Positions 35,591 through 48,214 of a stretch of DNA of 64,000 nucleotides are shown here, in pieces (the first letter of the stretch is position 1; the number at the start of each line of letters is the position of its first letter). Under the pieces are notes generated by a model. It did no database searches, had not been told where the DNA came from, and saw only the letters and a list, made by a program, of their open reading frames with translations. Source of the DNA: Pictodentalium vernedei (taxonomy: Eukaryota > Mollusca > Scaphopoda > Dentaliida > Dentaliidae); assembly GCA_031216915.1 (NCBI GenBank), contig CM062295.1, forward strand, positions 180,434,927 to 180,498,926, given 5' to 3'. Made by a program: the position numbers and the translations under genes.

Positions 35591-38500
35591 ATGAAAGTGT
35601 CAATGACACTGTAGCTTAACTTGTGTGTTGTGTTTGATGAAAAGGATAATGTTGTATGTTTATGAAAGGATTATGAAATAAGACAAGAATTGTGATAATT
35701 GGGAATATGTTCATTTCTGTTCCCTGTATGCTATGTTTATGCTAAAAATAATATGACGTGTACACTGTACTAAAGATCTGAGGGGTGGGTTAATATGACC
35801 TCACAGTTAATATATGTGGCCCTCACAGTTAACGTATATCAACAAAAGTTACCAAGTTACAGTGAAATTATTCCAAAACGAGTCATCCTATCAAGTTACA
35901 TTAAAATCCCTTCATAAATATGGCCTGTAGACTGTGCTAAAGGTTTTTGGGCTTCGGGCCCCTGCAGCGGTCAGTTTCCCAATTGCGTCCAAAGGGGACG
36001 TTCTCATCTAGACATTATATGAAGTCAACCTACCAAGTTACAATGAAATTCCTTAATAAATATGACCTGTAGACTGTGCTGAAGGTTTTTGGGCTTTGGG
36101 CTCTGGCAGCCATCATGGTTGAATGGTTGCAACCAAAAGGGGACATTCTCATCTGGGCATCATCTGGAGTGATCCTACAAAGTTACAATGAAATCCCTTC
36201 ATAAATATGACCTGTAGACTGTGCTCAAGGTTTTTGGGCTTCGGGCCCCTGAAGCCATCACAGCTGACCAATCACGACCAAAAGGGGATGTCATCATCTA
36301 GGCATTATATGGAGTCAAACTTACGGGTTACAATGAAGTCCTTCCATAAATATGACCAATAGACTATGCTAAAGGTTTTGGGGTTTTGGGTTCGGGCAGC
36401 CATCAAGGCTGAATGATCGTGACCAAAAGGGGACGTTCTCATCTAGACATTATTTGGAGTCATCCTACCAAGGTACTATGAAATCCCTTCATAAATATCA
36501 CCTGTAGACTGTGCTAAAGATTTTTGTGCTTTGGGCCCCTGTAGCCAACACAGTTGCCTAATGGTGTCCCAAAGGGACTGTTCTCATCTAGACATTACAT
36601 GAAGTCAACCTACCAAGTTACAATGAAATCCCTTCATAAATATGATCTGAAGACTGTGCTAAAGGGTTTCGGGCTTTAGGCTTGGGCAGCCATCATGGTT
36701 GAATGATCGCAACCAAAAGGGGACATTCTCATCTGGACATCATCTGGAGTGATCCTATGAAGTTACAATGAAATCCCTTCATAAATATGACCTGTAGACT
36801 GTGCTCAAGATTTTCGGGCTTCAGGCACCTGTAGCCATCACAGTTGATCAATCACGACCAAAAGGGGATGTCATCATCTAGGCATTATATGGAGTCAACC
36901 TAACAAGTTACAATGAAATCCTTCCATAAATATGACCTACAGACATGCTAAAGATTTTTGGGCTTGGGCAGCCATCAAGGCTGAATGACAGTGACCAAAA
37001 GGGGACGTTCTCATCTGGACACTATTTGGAGTCATTCTACCAAGCTACAATGAAATCCCTTCATAATTATGACCTGTAGACTGTGCTAAAGGTTTTTGGG
37101 CTTTGGGCCCTTGAAGCCGTCATAGTTGCCCAATCGTGTCCAAAAGGGGACGTTCTCATCTAGACATTATATGAAGTCAACCTACCAAGTTGCAATGAAA
37201 TCCCTTCATAAATATGACCTATAGACTGTGCTCAAGGTTTTCGGGCTTCAGGCACCTGTAGCCATCACAGTTGACCAATCACGACCAAAATGGGATGTCA
37301 TCATCTAGGCATTATATGGAGTCAACCTAACAATGTTGCAATGAAATCCTTCTATAAATATAACCGTTTGCCTATGCTAAAGGTTTTGGGGCTCGGGCAC
37401 CATCAAGGCTAAATGATCACGGCCAAAATGGGACGTTCTCATCTAGACATTATTTGGAGTCAACCTACCAAGCTACAATGAAATCCCTTCATAAATATGA
37501 CCTGTAGACAGTGCTAAAGGTTTTCGGGCTTCGAGCACCTTTAGCCGTCAAAGTTGCCCAATCATGTCCAAAAGGGGACGTTCTCATCTAGACATTATAT
37601 GAAGTCAACCTACCAAGTTACAATGAAATCCCTTCATAAATATGACCTGTAGACTGTGCTTAAGGTTTTCAGGCTCGGGCAGCCATCATGGTTGAATGAT
37701 CGCAACCAAAGGGGACAATCTCATCTGGGCATCATCTGGAGTGATCCTATGAAGTTACAATGAAATCTCTTCATAAATATGACCTGTAGACTGTGCTCAA
37801 GGTTTTTGGACTTCGGGCACTTGTAGCCATCACAGCTGACCAATCACGACTAAAAGGGGATGTCATCATCTAGGCATTATATGGAGTCAACCTAATAGGT
37901 TACAATGAAATCCTTCCATAAATATGACCTTTTACCTATGCTAAAGGTTTTTGGGCTTGGGCACCCATCAAGGCTGAACGATCACGATCAAAATGGGACG
38001 TTCTCATCAAGACATTACTTGGAGTCATCCTACCAAGTTACAATGAAATCCCCTCATAAATATGACCTGTAGACTGTGCTAAAGGTTTTCGGGCTTCGGG
38101 CACCTTTAGCCGTCACAGTTGCCCAATCACGTCCAAAAGGGGACGTTCTCATCTAGACATTATATGAAGTCAACCTACCAAGTTACAATGAAATCCCTTC
38201 ATAAATATGACCTGCAGACTGTGCTAAAGGTTTTTGGGCTTCGGGCTTGGGCAGCCATCATGGGTGAATGATCGCAACCATAGGGGACAATCTCATCTGT
38301 GCATCATCTGGAGTGATCCTAAGAAGTTACAATGAAATCCCTTCATAAATATGACCTGTAAGCTGTGCTCAAGGTTTTCGGGCTTCGGGCACATGTAGCC
38401 ATCACAACTGACCAATCACGACCAAAAGGGGATGTCATCATCTAGGCATTATATGGAGTCAACCTAACAGGTTACAATGAAATCCTTCCATAAATATGAC

Positions 38501-39348
38501 CTTTTGCCTATGCTAAAGGTTTTTGGGCTTGAGCACCCATCAAGGCTGCATGATCGCGATCAAAATGGGACATTCTCATCTAGACATTATTTGGAGTCAT
38601 CCTACCAAGTTACAATGAAATCCCTTCATAAATATGACCTCTAGACTGTGCTAAACGTTTTTGGGCTTTGGGCTCCTGTAGCCGTCACAGTTGCCCAATC
38701 ACGTCCAAAAGGGGACTTTCTCATCTAGACATTGTATGAAGTCAACCCACCAAGTTACAATGAAATTCCTCAATAAATATGACCTGTAGACTGTGCTAAA
38801 GGTTTTCGGGTTTTGGGCTCGGGTAGTCGTCACGGTTGGCAGATCATGCCCAAATGGGGAAATTCTCGTCTAGACATCATAAGGAGTCATCCTACCAAGT
38901 TACAATGAAATCCCTTCACATTAAACATGACCTGCAGACTGTGCTAAAAGTTTTTGGGTTTCGGGCTTAGGCAGCCATCACGGTTGATAGATCATGCCCA
39001 AAAGGGGACGTTCTCATCTAGGCATTATACAGAGGCATCCTACCAAGTTACAATGAAATCCCTTCATAAATACGACCTGTAGACTGTGCTAATGGTTTTC
39101 GGGTTTTGGTCTCGGGCAGCCATACTGGTTGCCCGATTGCGACCAAGAGGGGACGTTCTCATCTAGACATGACCCCAAACCTGCATATGAAATTTCGTGA
39201 CGATCAGACAAGAACTGCGGGGTGTAACCCGTGCTAAAGAAAAATGTGAACAGACGTCACAGACTCACAGACTAACAGACTCACAGACTAACAGACTTCC
39301 GCACGCGTGATGGCAATAGCTTATCTTGACTATGTCAAGTTAAGCTAA
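35591..39348 (+). mobile_element. Pearl/Helentron-like element, family b, long form
   Basis: Starts with hairpin AGTGTC-AAT-GACACT and subterminal TAGCTTAACTTG; ends TTGACTATGTCAA (hairpin) then GTTAAGCTAA at 39348. Start and end match each other even where they differ from other family-b copies (TTAA in place of TCAA), which is compensatory change. The core is a 142-bp array of 23 or so monomers and differs from other family-b cores. A CAGACTCACAGACTAACAG tract precedes the 3' hairpin. No target duplication seen. Confidence 0.85.
35830..39170 (+). repeat. 142-bp satellite-like core with four-monomer higher-order repeat
   Basis: Monomers share CAATGAAATCCCTTCATAA and CCTGTAGACTGTGCTAAAGG. 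Four variants alternate in the order A (GACATTATATGAAGTCAAC), B (CATCATCTGGAGTGATCC), C (TAGGCATTATATGGAGTCAA), D (GACATTATTTGGAGTCATCC). A monomers begin near 36001, 36571, 37153, 37581, 38146 and 38717, so the period is 565-582 bp, except for one 428-bp cycle that lacks B. Two further diverged monomers end the array. Confidence 0.85.
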
Positions 39349-39492
39349 AAATTTAATTAATAAGGCACTGGATATAACCTGGTGATTCATTAATTAGAAT
39401 TTTGCTGATGATGACTTTTATTTCCTGATAAATGTATACGTGAACATCACTGCCCATGTGTGGAAAACGACCAGTCCACGGTGACCGTACTG
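39349..39492 (-). mobile_element. Mariner-type MITE, half copy
   Basis: TTAATTAATAAGGCACTGG ... CCACGGTGACCGTACTG followed by TA matches one half of the MITE at 11899-12149 in reverse. The other half is not found before 35591, so the family-b element directly abuts a half MITE. Confidence 0.65.
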
Positions 39493-39494
39493 TA

Positions 39495-40296
39495 CATGGA
39501 TTTGCAGTTTTGCTAGCTGTAATTATAATATCAATTTCTGAGGAAGAATGAAAATAATTTTAACGTCAGTAACTTTGTTTAATGATTGTAATGATCTTTC
39601 ATGCTAAATAAGATTCTAGGAAGAGAGAATAAAAGCGATAGTTCATCTTAATTACAGAAGCAGTGGTCTTGTAGAGTTTGTGATGATAATTATCTCCGGG
39701 AGTAATTTCCAACTTTATTTCTACAGGTCAATGGGCAATGAAAATGCTGTTTCAATTGAAACAAGTTTGTAGGATAACACACACAAAGATTACACTACCC
39801 AGAGGTGTCTTTAAAACAGTCAATTTCCAATATGTCACAGGAACTTGAACTCTATCCACAAGTACAATTAAAACTAGAAGTCCTGTCATGAAATGCGCAC
39901 AAATAGCATATCGATCTGTGTGTTAATCTACATGTTATGACCATAGTAAGGCTATCAAATTCTGTACATATGGCCTGTGCACAAGCAATGTTTCAGCCAA
40001 TGGACCTCCAGGTACACGGAGGTGCATTGGCAGAAAGATTACCTGTGTTTGCTATGAGTAACCTGGAGAGCCTGCCGTGCTTTGAATGCCATTTGATATG
40101 GAAATTGTGCGCAATTCCTACATGCATTTAAGCCTAGATAACTGTAGCTGTTGTTGAACTTGACCTGAGTTCACTATGTCAGTGTCACTTGAGTGGAAAT
40201 GATTAATATCCCATGTTTACACTTGCTCAATTCTTTTAACAACCTTTTTCATTGTGTTTTTATATAGAGAGATGATGCAGTATACCATCCAAATCC
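39495..40296. other. Unassigned DNA
   Basis: About 800 bp, no recognised repeat or gene. Confidence 0.5.
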
Positions 40297-41344
40297 AAAA
40301 GTTCCAATAAAGAGACCAAATATGAAACCAGGGACTTAATTTGAACAAACTTGAATCTGAATCTTCTAAGGTGACTGATATATCAGAAACGAAAAGATTC
40401 TGACTGGTAGATCTGAAGAAGATTTTTAAATAATATTCCACATATTGCACTATGCTAAAATTAGAGCTCCCATGGGGAGCTCAAATATGACCCCAAGGAC
40501 TTGATTTGAACAAACTTGAATCTGCCCACCACTACCCCCCCCCCCCCCACCCCCCTCCCTCCATATCAATCATCAAAAGATTCTGACAGATGAATCTGAA
40601 GAGCATGTTTTACAAAAATTTGTCATATTGGACTAAGTTAAAATTCGAGTTCCCATAGGCCTAAGAGAACCCAGGGACTTCATTTGAGCAAACTTGAATC
40701 TCACCCCACTATGGATGCTACATACCAATATCAAAATATTCTGCCTGATGGATCTGAAGAAGAAGATTTTTAAAGAATATTCCTCATATTACACTAATTT
40801 AAATTCTGGTTCCCACAGAGAGCCCAAATATGACTCCTGGGACTTGATTTGACCCAAAAGATGCAGTATACCAAATATCAAGAGATTTTGACTGTTAGAT
40901 CTAAAGAAGAAGATCTATAAATACATTTCCTCATATTGCAAATTCGGGTTCCAAAGGCGAGTCCAAATATAAACACAGGAACTTGTTTTGAACAAACGTG
41001 AATCTGCCCCCTTTAAGGATGTTGTGTATCAAGTATCCAAAGATTTCGATTGGTTGCTCTGGAGAAGAAGATTTTTTAATTTAAAAAAAAAATTGTGGGT
41101 GCACACAGAATTATGCCCCTTTTGGTGCCACCTGCAGGTGTGGCAACTTTATTTGAATAAACATGAATTAACATATGATAACGAACATGCATATCAAATT
41201 TAGTTCATTTTTGGCTAAGTGGTTTATGAGAAGTCAATATTGTAATGTTCATGCCAGTTGGACCAAGGACCGATGACAGATGGATGATGGACGGACAGAC
41301 GACAGACAGAAAGTGATCACTTAAGCTCCACCTGAGGTGAGCAA
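40297..41344 (+). mobile_element. Pearl/Helentron-like element, family-d 3' part
   Basis: About five monomers near 180 bp (GGGACTTGATTTGAACAAAC, ATCAAAAGATTCTGACTG, GAAGAAGATTTTTAAA) lead to an ACGGACAGACGACAGACAG tract, AAGTGATCAC and CACCTGAGGTGAGCAAA. This is the family-d tail with a changed terminal CTAA. The 5' hairpin is not present. A run of Cs lies at 40538-40560. Confidence 0.7.
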
Positions 41345-41564
41345 ATAACTGAGTTCCCATGAGGATGTTTCAGATTTAGTTTGTATTATAGTACAGTTAT
41401 ATCAAAACATAGGAATTTTTAATTGCTTAATCATTAAATACTCTCAAAACGGGTCATTTTCATTTAAGTCGCACACTAATCCTATTGACAACCATACAAT
41501 CACATATGTCTTATGTCTGAGATTCTAATGTTGGCTGCCTCAATAAATGAATAAATTTAATAGA

Positions 41565-42945
41565 TATAGGAGGTCAAATGCCAAGGGAATATGACCTCAT
41601 TTATGGGAACAAAATATTGCATGTTTCAGTTTAAAGTATACTGGGCATCAGTTAAAGTCAGCTGTTCAATCTGGGCCACTTCCTAAACATGCAGCTCTGC
41701 GCAATTCTCAAATGGAACAGCTCATATCAATTACACTGCAGTAAGCTATCATGCCAAGTCAGTGCGGATAAATATGTGGATATTTCTGACCGGATGACCA
41801 GATTAAATTTCACTCCTAACTTTCTTTGTTTCAGGCTTATAATCAGTAACAACCGCAGGTGTGCCAGCCTGGGCACATCCAACTATATAAATTAAGTTAA
41901 AATTTTCTTAGGCATTTTTTCTGTCCTGCTTTCACCTTGAACGTTAGAACACTGCGTGGTAAGTGTCTTTTTATTCTGTTATATTTCACCATGCCTATTA
42001 TGACGGGCGATGGACCGTTAAAGGGTTGCCTTTCCTGTCATGACAGATACAGGCATCAACTTTGGCGTACTTTCCTCCTACCTTTGCTCTCTATCATTCA
42101 AAATTGTCATCAACTTCATTCGCATTTCAGGTTTATTACGGGGGGGGGAGGGGGGGGGGGGTAGTATAATAAAAGCAGTGTGCCAATATGGCAATTTGTC
42201 TTAGGATGTCTTTTCGCAAAAAAGCTTGCTGCTGTGGTTCATCTCCTTACTATTTTGTGGTTATAAATAGGAGGTCAAATTCCAAGGGAATTTGACCTCA
42301 TTTATGGGAACAAAATATTGCATGTTTCACTTTAAAGTATACACGGCATCAATTACAGTCAGCTGTTCAATCTGGGTCACTTCCTAAACATGCAGCTCTG
42401 TACAATTCTCAAATGGAACAGCTCATATCAATTACACTGCAGTAAGCTATCATGCCCGGTCAGTGCAGATGAATATGTGAATATTTCTGACTGGGATGAC
42501 CAGATTAAATTTCACTCCTAACTTTCTTTGTTTCAGGCTTATAATTAGTAGCAACCGCAGATGTGCCAGCCTGAGCACATCCAACTATATAAGTTAAGTT
42601 ATCAAGCACCGCGTCCTTTTTCGGCATTTTGAAGTCTTCAAACAAGTTTCAAGTTAAAAATTTTCTTAGGCATTTTTTCTCTCCCATCTTCGTCCCCAAC
42701 CTCCTACCTCATCGTTTCTGCTTACCTTTGCTCTCTATCATTCAAAATTTTCATCAACTTCATTCGCATTTCAGGTTTATTAGGGGGGATAACTCTTATT
42801 TATTAGTTTATAGGTTGTATCGGGCACACTGCCACATTTCATTATTCATTTATCATTAACTTTTATAAAAGCAGCGTGCCAATATGGCAATTTGTCTTAG
42901 GTTGTCTTTTCACAAACAAGCTCACTGCTGTGGTTCATCGTGTTC
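41565..42945 (+). repeat. 700-bp tandem duplication
   Basis: Copies at about 41565-42265 and 42266-42945 with a period of 696-701 bp. Both start GGAGGTCAAAT...GACCTCATTT and end TGCCAATATGGCAATTTGTC. In the second copy the start is a perfect hairpin AGGTCAAATTCC-AAG-GGAATTTGACCT. Their middles differ by indels, including a G-rich run at 42138-42163. Origin unknown; terminal repeats of a lost element are one possibility. Confidence 0.7.
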
Positions 42946-43174
42946 ATAAAAATAAATTTAGAAAATCTGAGGAAAAAAATTAAGAAAATAAATATAATTC
43001 AAAAATCTAGTGAACAATTTTGTGAAAAGTGTTTGTACTTATAGCTTGATTATAATTGAGGGTCAAATGTGTTAGTACAGCAAATTCATAACAACAGAGA
43101 CAATCAGACAATCCCCAAAATCTCTGCTGTCCACGTACAAGGTAATGGCTAAGTAGGTCCTTTTCATTAGAAAA

Positions 43175-45349
43175 ATGAAAGTGTCAATGACACTGTAGCT
43201 CAACTTGTCAAGACAAAGACATGTACATGTATAGTATGTGACACAGCAATGACAAACATCTAGGTAATGACCTGATAACAAAGGTACATATAAAGTATTG
43301 TAACAGTCTGTACATAAATACTGACCGTTGCCTGTAACAAATGTATAGGTAAAGTATTGTAAAGGTGGGTGACAGTCAGATGCTAAACTAGAAAAGAAAT
43401 CTTTGAGTCCCAAAGTGTGTCTGACTGAACCCCAAAATATTTGTTCTCATAGCACAGTGATAACAAAGGCACCCCAAAACACACTCATTCCTGTCCCAAG
43501 GTGAAAACAAAGGTACCCAAGAAGTTTCGTGAAGATCAGTTCACAAATGTGAGCTGTGTAGAAGTTGTGACAAAAAACTGATTGGACCTAATTTCGGTAC
43601 AAAATGGCCACTGGCAGCCATCTTGAATTTTGGACCGCACCCAGAAACACTCGTTCTCGTCCCAAGGTGATAACAAAGGTACCCAAGAAGTTTTGTGAAG
43701 ATCGGTTCATAAATACAGCCTCTAACCCGAGCCGTATTGACATGTGCACTTACAGTGTATAAGTAGCACTGAATAAATCAAAGTTCATCTAATTTGCATA
43801 ATTTCTGCACGAGAAAAAAACCTGTACTATATGTGATGTATTCCATGTTACTAAACATTCATACAAAAATTTATTCAAATCAGAACTTTCATACAGAAGT
43901 TCTGTACAGAAGACTGATTGCACTAATTTTGGTACAAAATGGCTGCTGGTGGCCATCTTGAATTTCGGACCACACCCCAAAACACTCGTTCTCATCCCAC
44001 GGTGATAACAAAGGTACCCAAGAAGTTTCGTAAAGATCGGTTCATAAATACGGCCTCTAGTCTGAGCCGTATAGAAATTGTGTACAAAAAACTGATTGGA
44101 CCTAATTTCGGTACAAAATGGCCACTGGCAGCCATCTTGAATTTTGGACCGCATCCAGAAACACTCGTTCTCGTCCCAAGGTGATAACAAAGGTACCCAA
44201 GAAGTTTCGTGAAGATCGGTTCATAAATACAGACTCTAGCCCGAGCCGTATTGACATGTGTACTTACTGTGTGTAAGTGGCACTGAAAAAATCAAAGTTC
44301 ATCTAATTTGCATAATTTCTGCATGAGAAAAAAACCCGTATTATATGTGATATATCCCATAGTACTAAACATTCACACAAAAAATTATTCAAATCAGCGC
44401 TTTCATATGGAAGTTCTGTGCAAAAATCTGATTGCACCAAATTTTGTACAAAATGGCTGCCATCGGCCATCTTGAATTTCGGACCGGACCTCAAAACACT
44501 CGTTCTCGTCCCATGGTGATAACAAAGGTACCCAAGGAGTTTCGTAAAGATCGGTTCATAAATACAGCCTCTAGCCCGATCCGTATTGGCATTTGCACTT
44601 ACAGTGCTGAAAGTGACACCAAAAAACATCAAAGTTAGTCTAATTTGCATAATTTACGCACGAGAACAAAACCCGTATTATATGTGATGTATCCCATGGT
44701 ACTAAACATTCATACAAAAAATTATTAAAATCAGAGCTTTCATATGGAGGTTCCGTACTAAAAAAAATTTCTGAATCGTAGGTACAAAATGGCTGCTGGC
44801 AGCCATCTTGAATTTCGGACTGCACCCAAAAACACTCGTTCTCATCCCACGGTCATAACAAAGGTACACAAGAAGTTTCGTAAAGATTGGTTCATAAATA
44901 CAGCCTCTAGCCCGAGCCATAGCAGCTTGGCACTTACAGCTCTGAAAGTAACACTAAATAAATCAAAGTCAGTCTAATTTGCATAATTTACGCACGAGAA
45001 AAAAACCCGTATTATATGTGATGTATCCCATGGTACTAAACATTTATACAAAACTTTATTCAAATCAAAACTTTCATACAGAAGTTCTGTACAAAAAACT
45101 GATTTTTGCATCATCGGTACAAAATGGCCGCTGGCAGCCATCTTGAATTTCGGACCACACCTAAAAACACTCGTTCCCGTCCCAGGGTCATAACAAAGGT
45201 ACACAAGAAGTTTCGTAAAGATCGGTTCATAAATACGACCTCTAGCCCAAGCCATAGCCAATTGCTGACGTACGGACAGACGGACAGACGGACGACGGAC
45301 GACAGGCCAAGACAATAGCTCAAATTTGACTTCGTCAAAGTTGAGCTAA
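43175..45349 (+). mobile_element. Pearl/Helentron-like element, family b, complete
   Basis: 5' hairpin AGTGTC-AAT-GACACT, subterminal TAGCTCAACTTG, and 3' TTTGACTTCGTCAAA hairpin with GTTGAGCTAA at 45349. Seven monomer marks near 43520, 43687, 44022, 44203, 44540, 44873 and 45207 follow the same spacing pattern as the copy at 14000-15828, plus one extra 335-bp monomer. An ACGGACAGACGGACAGACGG tract precedes the end. It interrupts unit 1 of the 345-bp array between GAAAA and AATAGTAGTCC. Confidence 0.85.
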
Positions 45350-45770
45350 TAATAGTAGTCCACTGATGTAACTGCCCAACTTGTACTTCTCCGAGTTCCC
45401 CAGGGTTGATATCATCCCTGAAGTTCAACAAGGCATTGCTGAAGGCACCTTATGGCACAATAGTGATGATATATTATCAGTAGCATTTAGCCTGTTTCAA
45501 ATGACAAAAAAATTAAATAAATGAGAGAACAAAATGTTTACACTTCATCCAGTAACTGATTGCTTGATCACAATCAAGTGTCAGATGTGCTGGAAACTGC
45601 AATGACTTTATGACAACAGAGGTAATCAGCCAATTACAAAAATCTCTGCTGCCCACATATTTAGAAAATCTTTCCAAAAATTGCATGTATATTTACGGTA
45701 ATAACTGCAATTTAAAAATCTTGTGAACTCTAAAAAAATGAATACAACTGAATTGAAATAAAAAATTAAA

Positions 45771-47729
45771 ATGAAAGTGTCAATGACACTGCAGCTCAAC
45801 TTAGAAAGCTCCAGCAATGCCATGTCATTTAAACAAATTTCTACAGAAAAGACACCACACCAATGCTACATATGAAATCTGAAAAGATCAGGTGAAGGAT
45901 GCAACCTGTAGGGTGTACTAATGAAATTGACAATTTATATGCCAAATCCAAGATGGCCGATGGCGGCCATATTTTTTAACAAAATTCAGAAAAATTTGAT
46001 AGCTTCCATGAAGCCATCACACCAAGGCTACATATGAAATTTGAAACAAGATGCCCAAGGTGACTGAGAGTGCTTACCTGACACTGACAACTATCAACCG
46101 AGGGGCCTGATTTGAACGAACTTGCATCTGCCCCATTAAGAAAATCATAGGGAGCCCAAATAGGAACCTAGGGACTTGGCTTGAACAAACTTGAATCTCA
46201 CCTCCCTAAGGATGCTGTATTCCAAATATCAAGAGATTCTGACTAATGGATCTGAAGAAAAATATTTTAAAAAAATATTCCTCATGTTGAACTAAGTTAT
46301 AATTCGGGCTCCCACAGGGAGCCCAAATATGAACCCAGGGACTTGGCTTTAACAAATTGAATCTCACCTCCTTAACGATACAGTATACCAAATATCAAAA
46401 GATTCTTACTGGTGGACGTGAATGATTTTAAAGAATGTTCCTCATATTGAACCAAGTTACAATCCGGTCTCCCATGGGGAGCCCAAATATGGACTCAGAG
46501 ACTTGGCTTGAACAAACTTGAATCACTCCTCCCTAAGGATGTTGTATACCAAATATCAAAACATTCTGACTGCTGGATCTGAAGAAGAAGAATTTTATTA
46601 AAGAAAATTCCTCATATTGAACTAAGTTATAATTCGGCTGCCACAGGGAGCCCAAATATGAACCCAGAGACTTGGTTTGAACAAACTTGAATCTCACCCC
46701 CCTAAGGATGCTGCAGACCAAATATCAAAAGATTCTGATTGTGGATCTGAAGAAGAAGATTTTTAAAGAATATTCCTCATACTGCACTAATTTAAACATT
46801 TAGGCTCCCATAGAGAGCACAAATATAGACCCAGGGATTTGATTTCAACAAACATCATTGCATGTGAAACAATCTTCCAAAGATGTTATATGTGAAATTT
46901 GAAAGCTTCTGGAGCAGTGATTTGGGAGAAGTGTCGTCTTATATGTTTTTCCCATTACCCAGTGTTAAAAAATGCTGACTCAGCATTTTTTCAAAGTCCC
47001 GAAAAAGTACCCTATGATAAAACCTATAGCAATTTTTTTTGGACCATTCCATTCTGTTCGTCCTAAGGAAGCTTCACACCTAACAAGAATTCTCAGTGCC
47101 ATGTAGTTTGGGAGATATGGGTGTTTGAAATTTTTTCTATTTTTAGCTTCTGTGGTTCCCATGGTGACCAGGATTTCCAACAAAATGCAGCGAAATTTAA
47201 GAGCTCCCATCTAGACATCACACCAAAGCTACATATGAAATTTGAAAAAGATTGGGTGAGAGATGTGGCCTGTAGGGTGTGCCAATGGAACTGTTGACAA
47301 TTTATATACCAAATCTAAGATGAACATGTTTTTCAACAAAATTCAGAAAAATTTAATAGCTCCCATCAAGATTTTGCCCCAAAGCCACATATGAAATTTG
47401 GAACTGACTGGGTGAGAGATGTGGCCTGTAGGATGTGCCAATGGAATTGTTGACAATTTATGTGCCAAATCCAAGATTTGGCAGCCAATGTTTTTCAACA
47501 AAATTCAGGAAAATTTGATAGCTCCCATCTAGACATTGCCAAAGCCAAGTATGAAATTTGGAACTGATCGGGTGAGAACTGTGGCCTGTATGGCGTGCAA
47601 AAGGAATTGTGGACAGTCAGAGGAACGTATGGACGTACAAACATACAGACCGATGGATGGCCGGACAGATGGGCGATGGATCACAACCCATCCCAATAGC
47701 TCATACTTGACAACATGAATTTGAGCTAA
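45771..47729 (+). mobile_element. Pearl/Helentron-like element, family-b ends with different core
   Basis: Family-b termini (AGTGTCAATGACACT; TTTGAGCTAA at 47729), but the core is a mosaic. It has about 120-130 bp monomers with AATTTGATAGCTCCCATC and GGCCTGTAGGGTGTGCCAAT, flanking about four 180-bp monomers of the family-d type (46090-46830). A MARE-like palindrome is at 46973. The 3' hairpin is weak. Confidence 0.75.
46973..46985. promoter_or_regulatory. Perfect T-MARE palindrome
   Basis: TGCTGACTCAGCA equals the consensus Maf recognition element with an embedded AP-1 site (TGACTCA). It lies in element core sequence and recurs at 57809 in a different element. Binding is inference only. Confidence 0.35.
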
Positions 47730-48214
47730 CAAAAATATATATATTAAAATCTATTTCAATAAAATTAAATAAATGCCAAAAAAATAAAAGTAATAAGTAA
47801 ATGTAATTTGAAAATATTGTGAACAATGTTATGTGAAGTGTTTGTACTTCATCAAACAACTGATTACTTGTTCACAATTGAGTGTCAGATGAGTTTGTTA
47901 GTACAGGAACTACATGACAACAGAGACAATCAGTCAATCACAGAAATAACCCCTGCCCACATACAAGGTGTTGGCTGCCTAGGTCCTTTTTTATAGGGAA
48001 AACAATACTAGTCAACTGATGTTAACAAGCACTGCACCACTTGTAATTCCTGGGAACACACAGGTAGATGTATCATCAATAGCATTCAGCTTACTTCAAA
48101 TAAATTAATAAAGTTGGAAAATCTTAAAATGAAAACTATTATGAAAGGTAATAAATATAATTTAAAAATCTAGTAAACATGGAAAAAAATTCAAATGAAT
48201 GTAAATACATTTTA

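Noticed and set aside
35830-39170. Regularly spaced repeats resembling a CRISPR array
   Set aside because: Repeats are about 142 bp without unique spacers, inside a eukaryotic mobile element.
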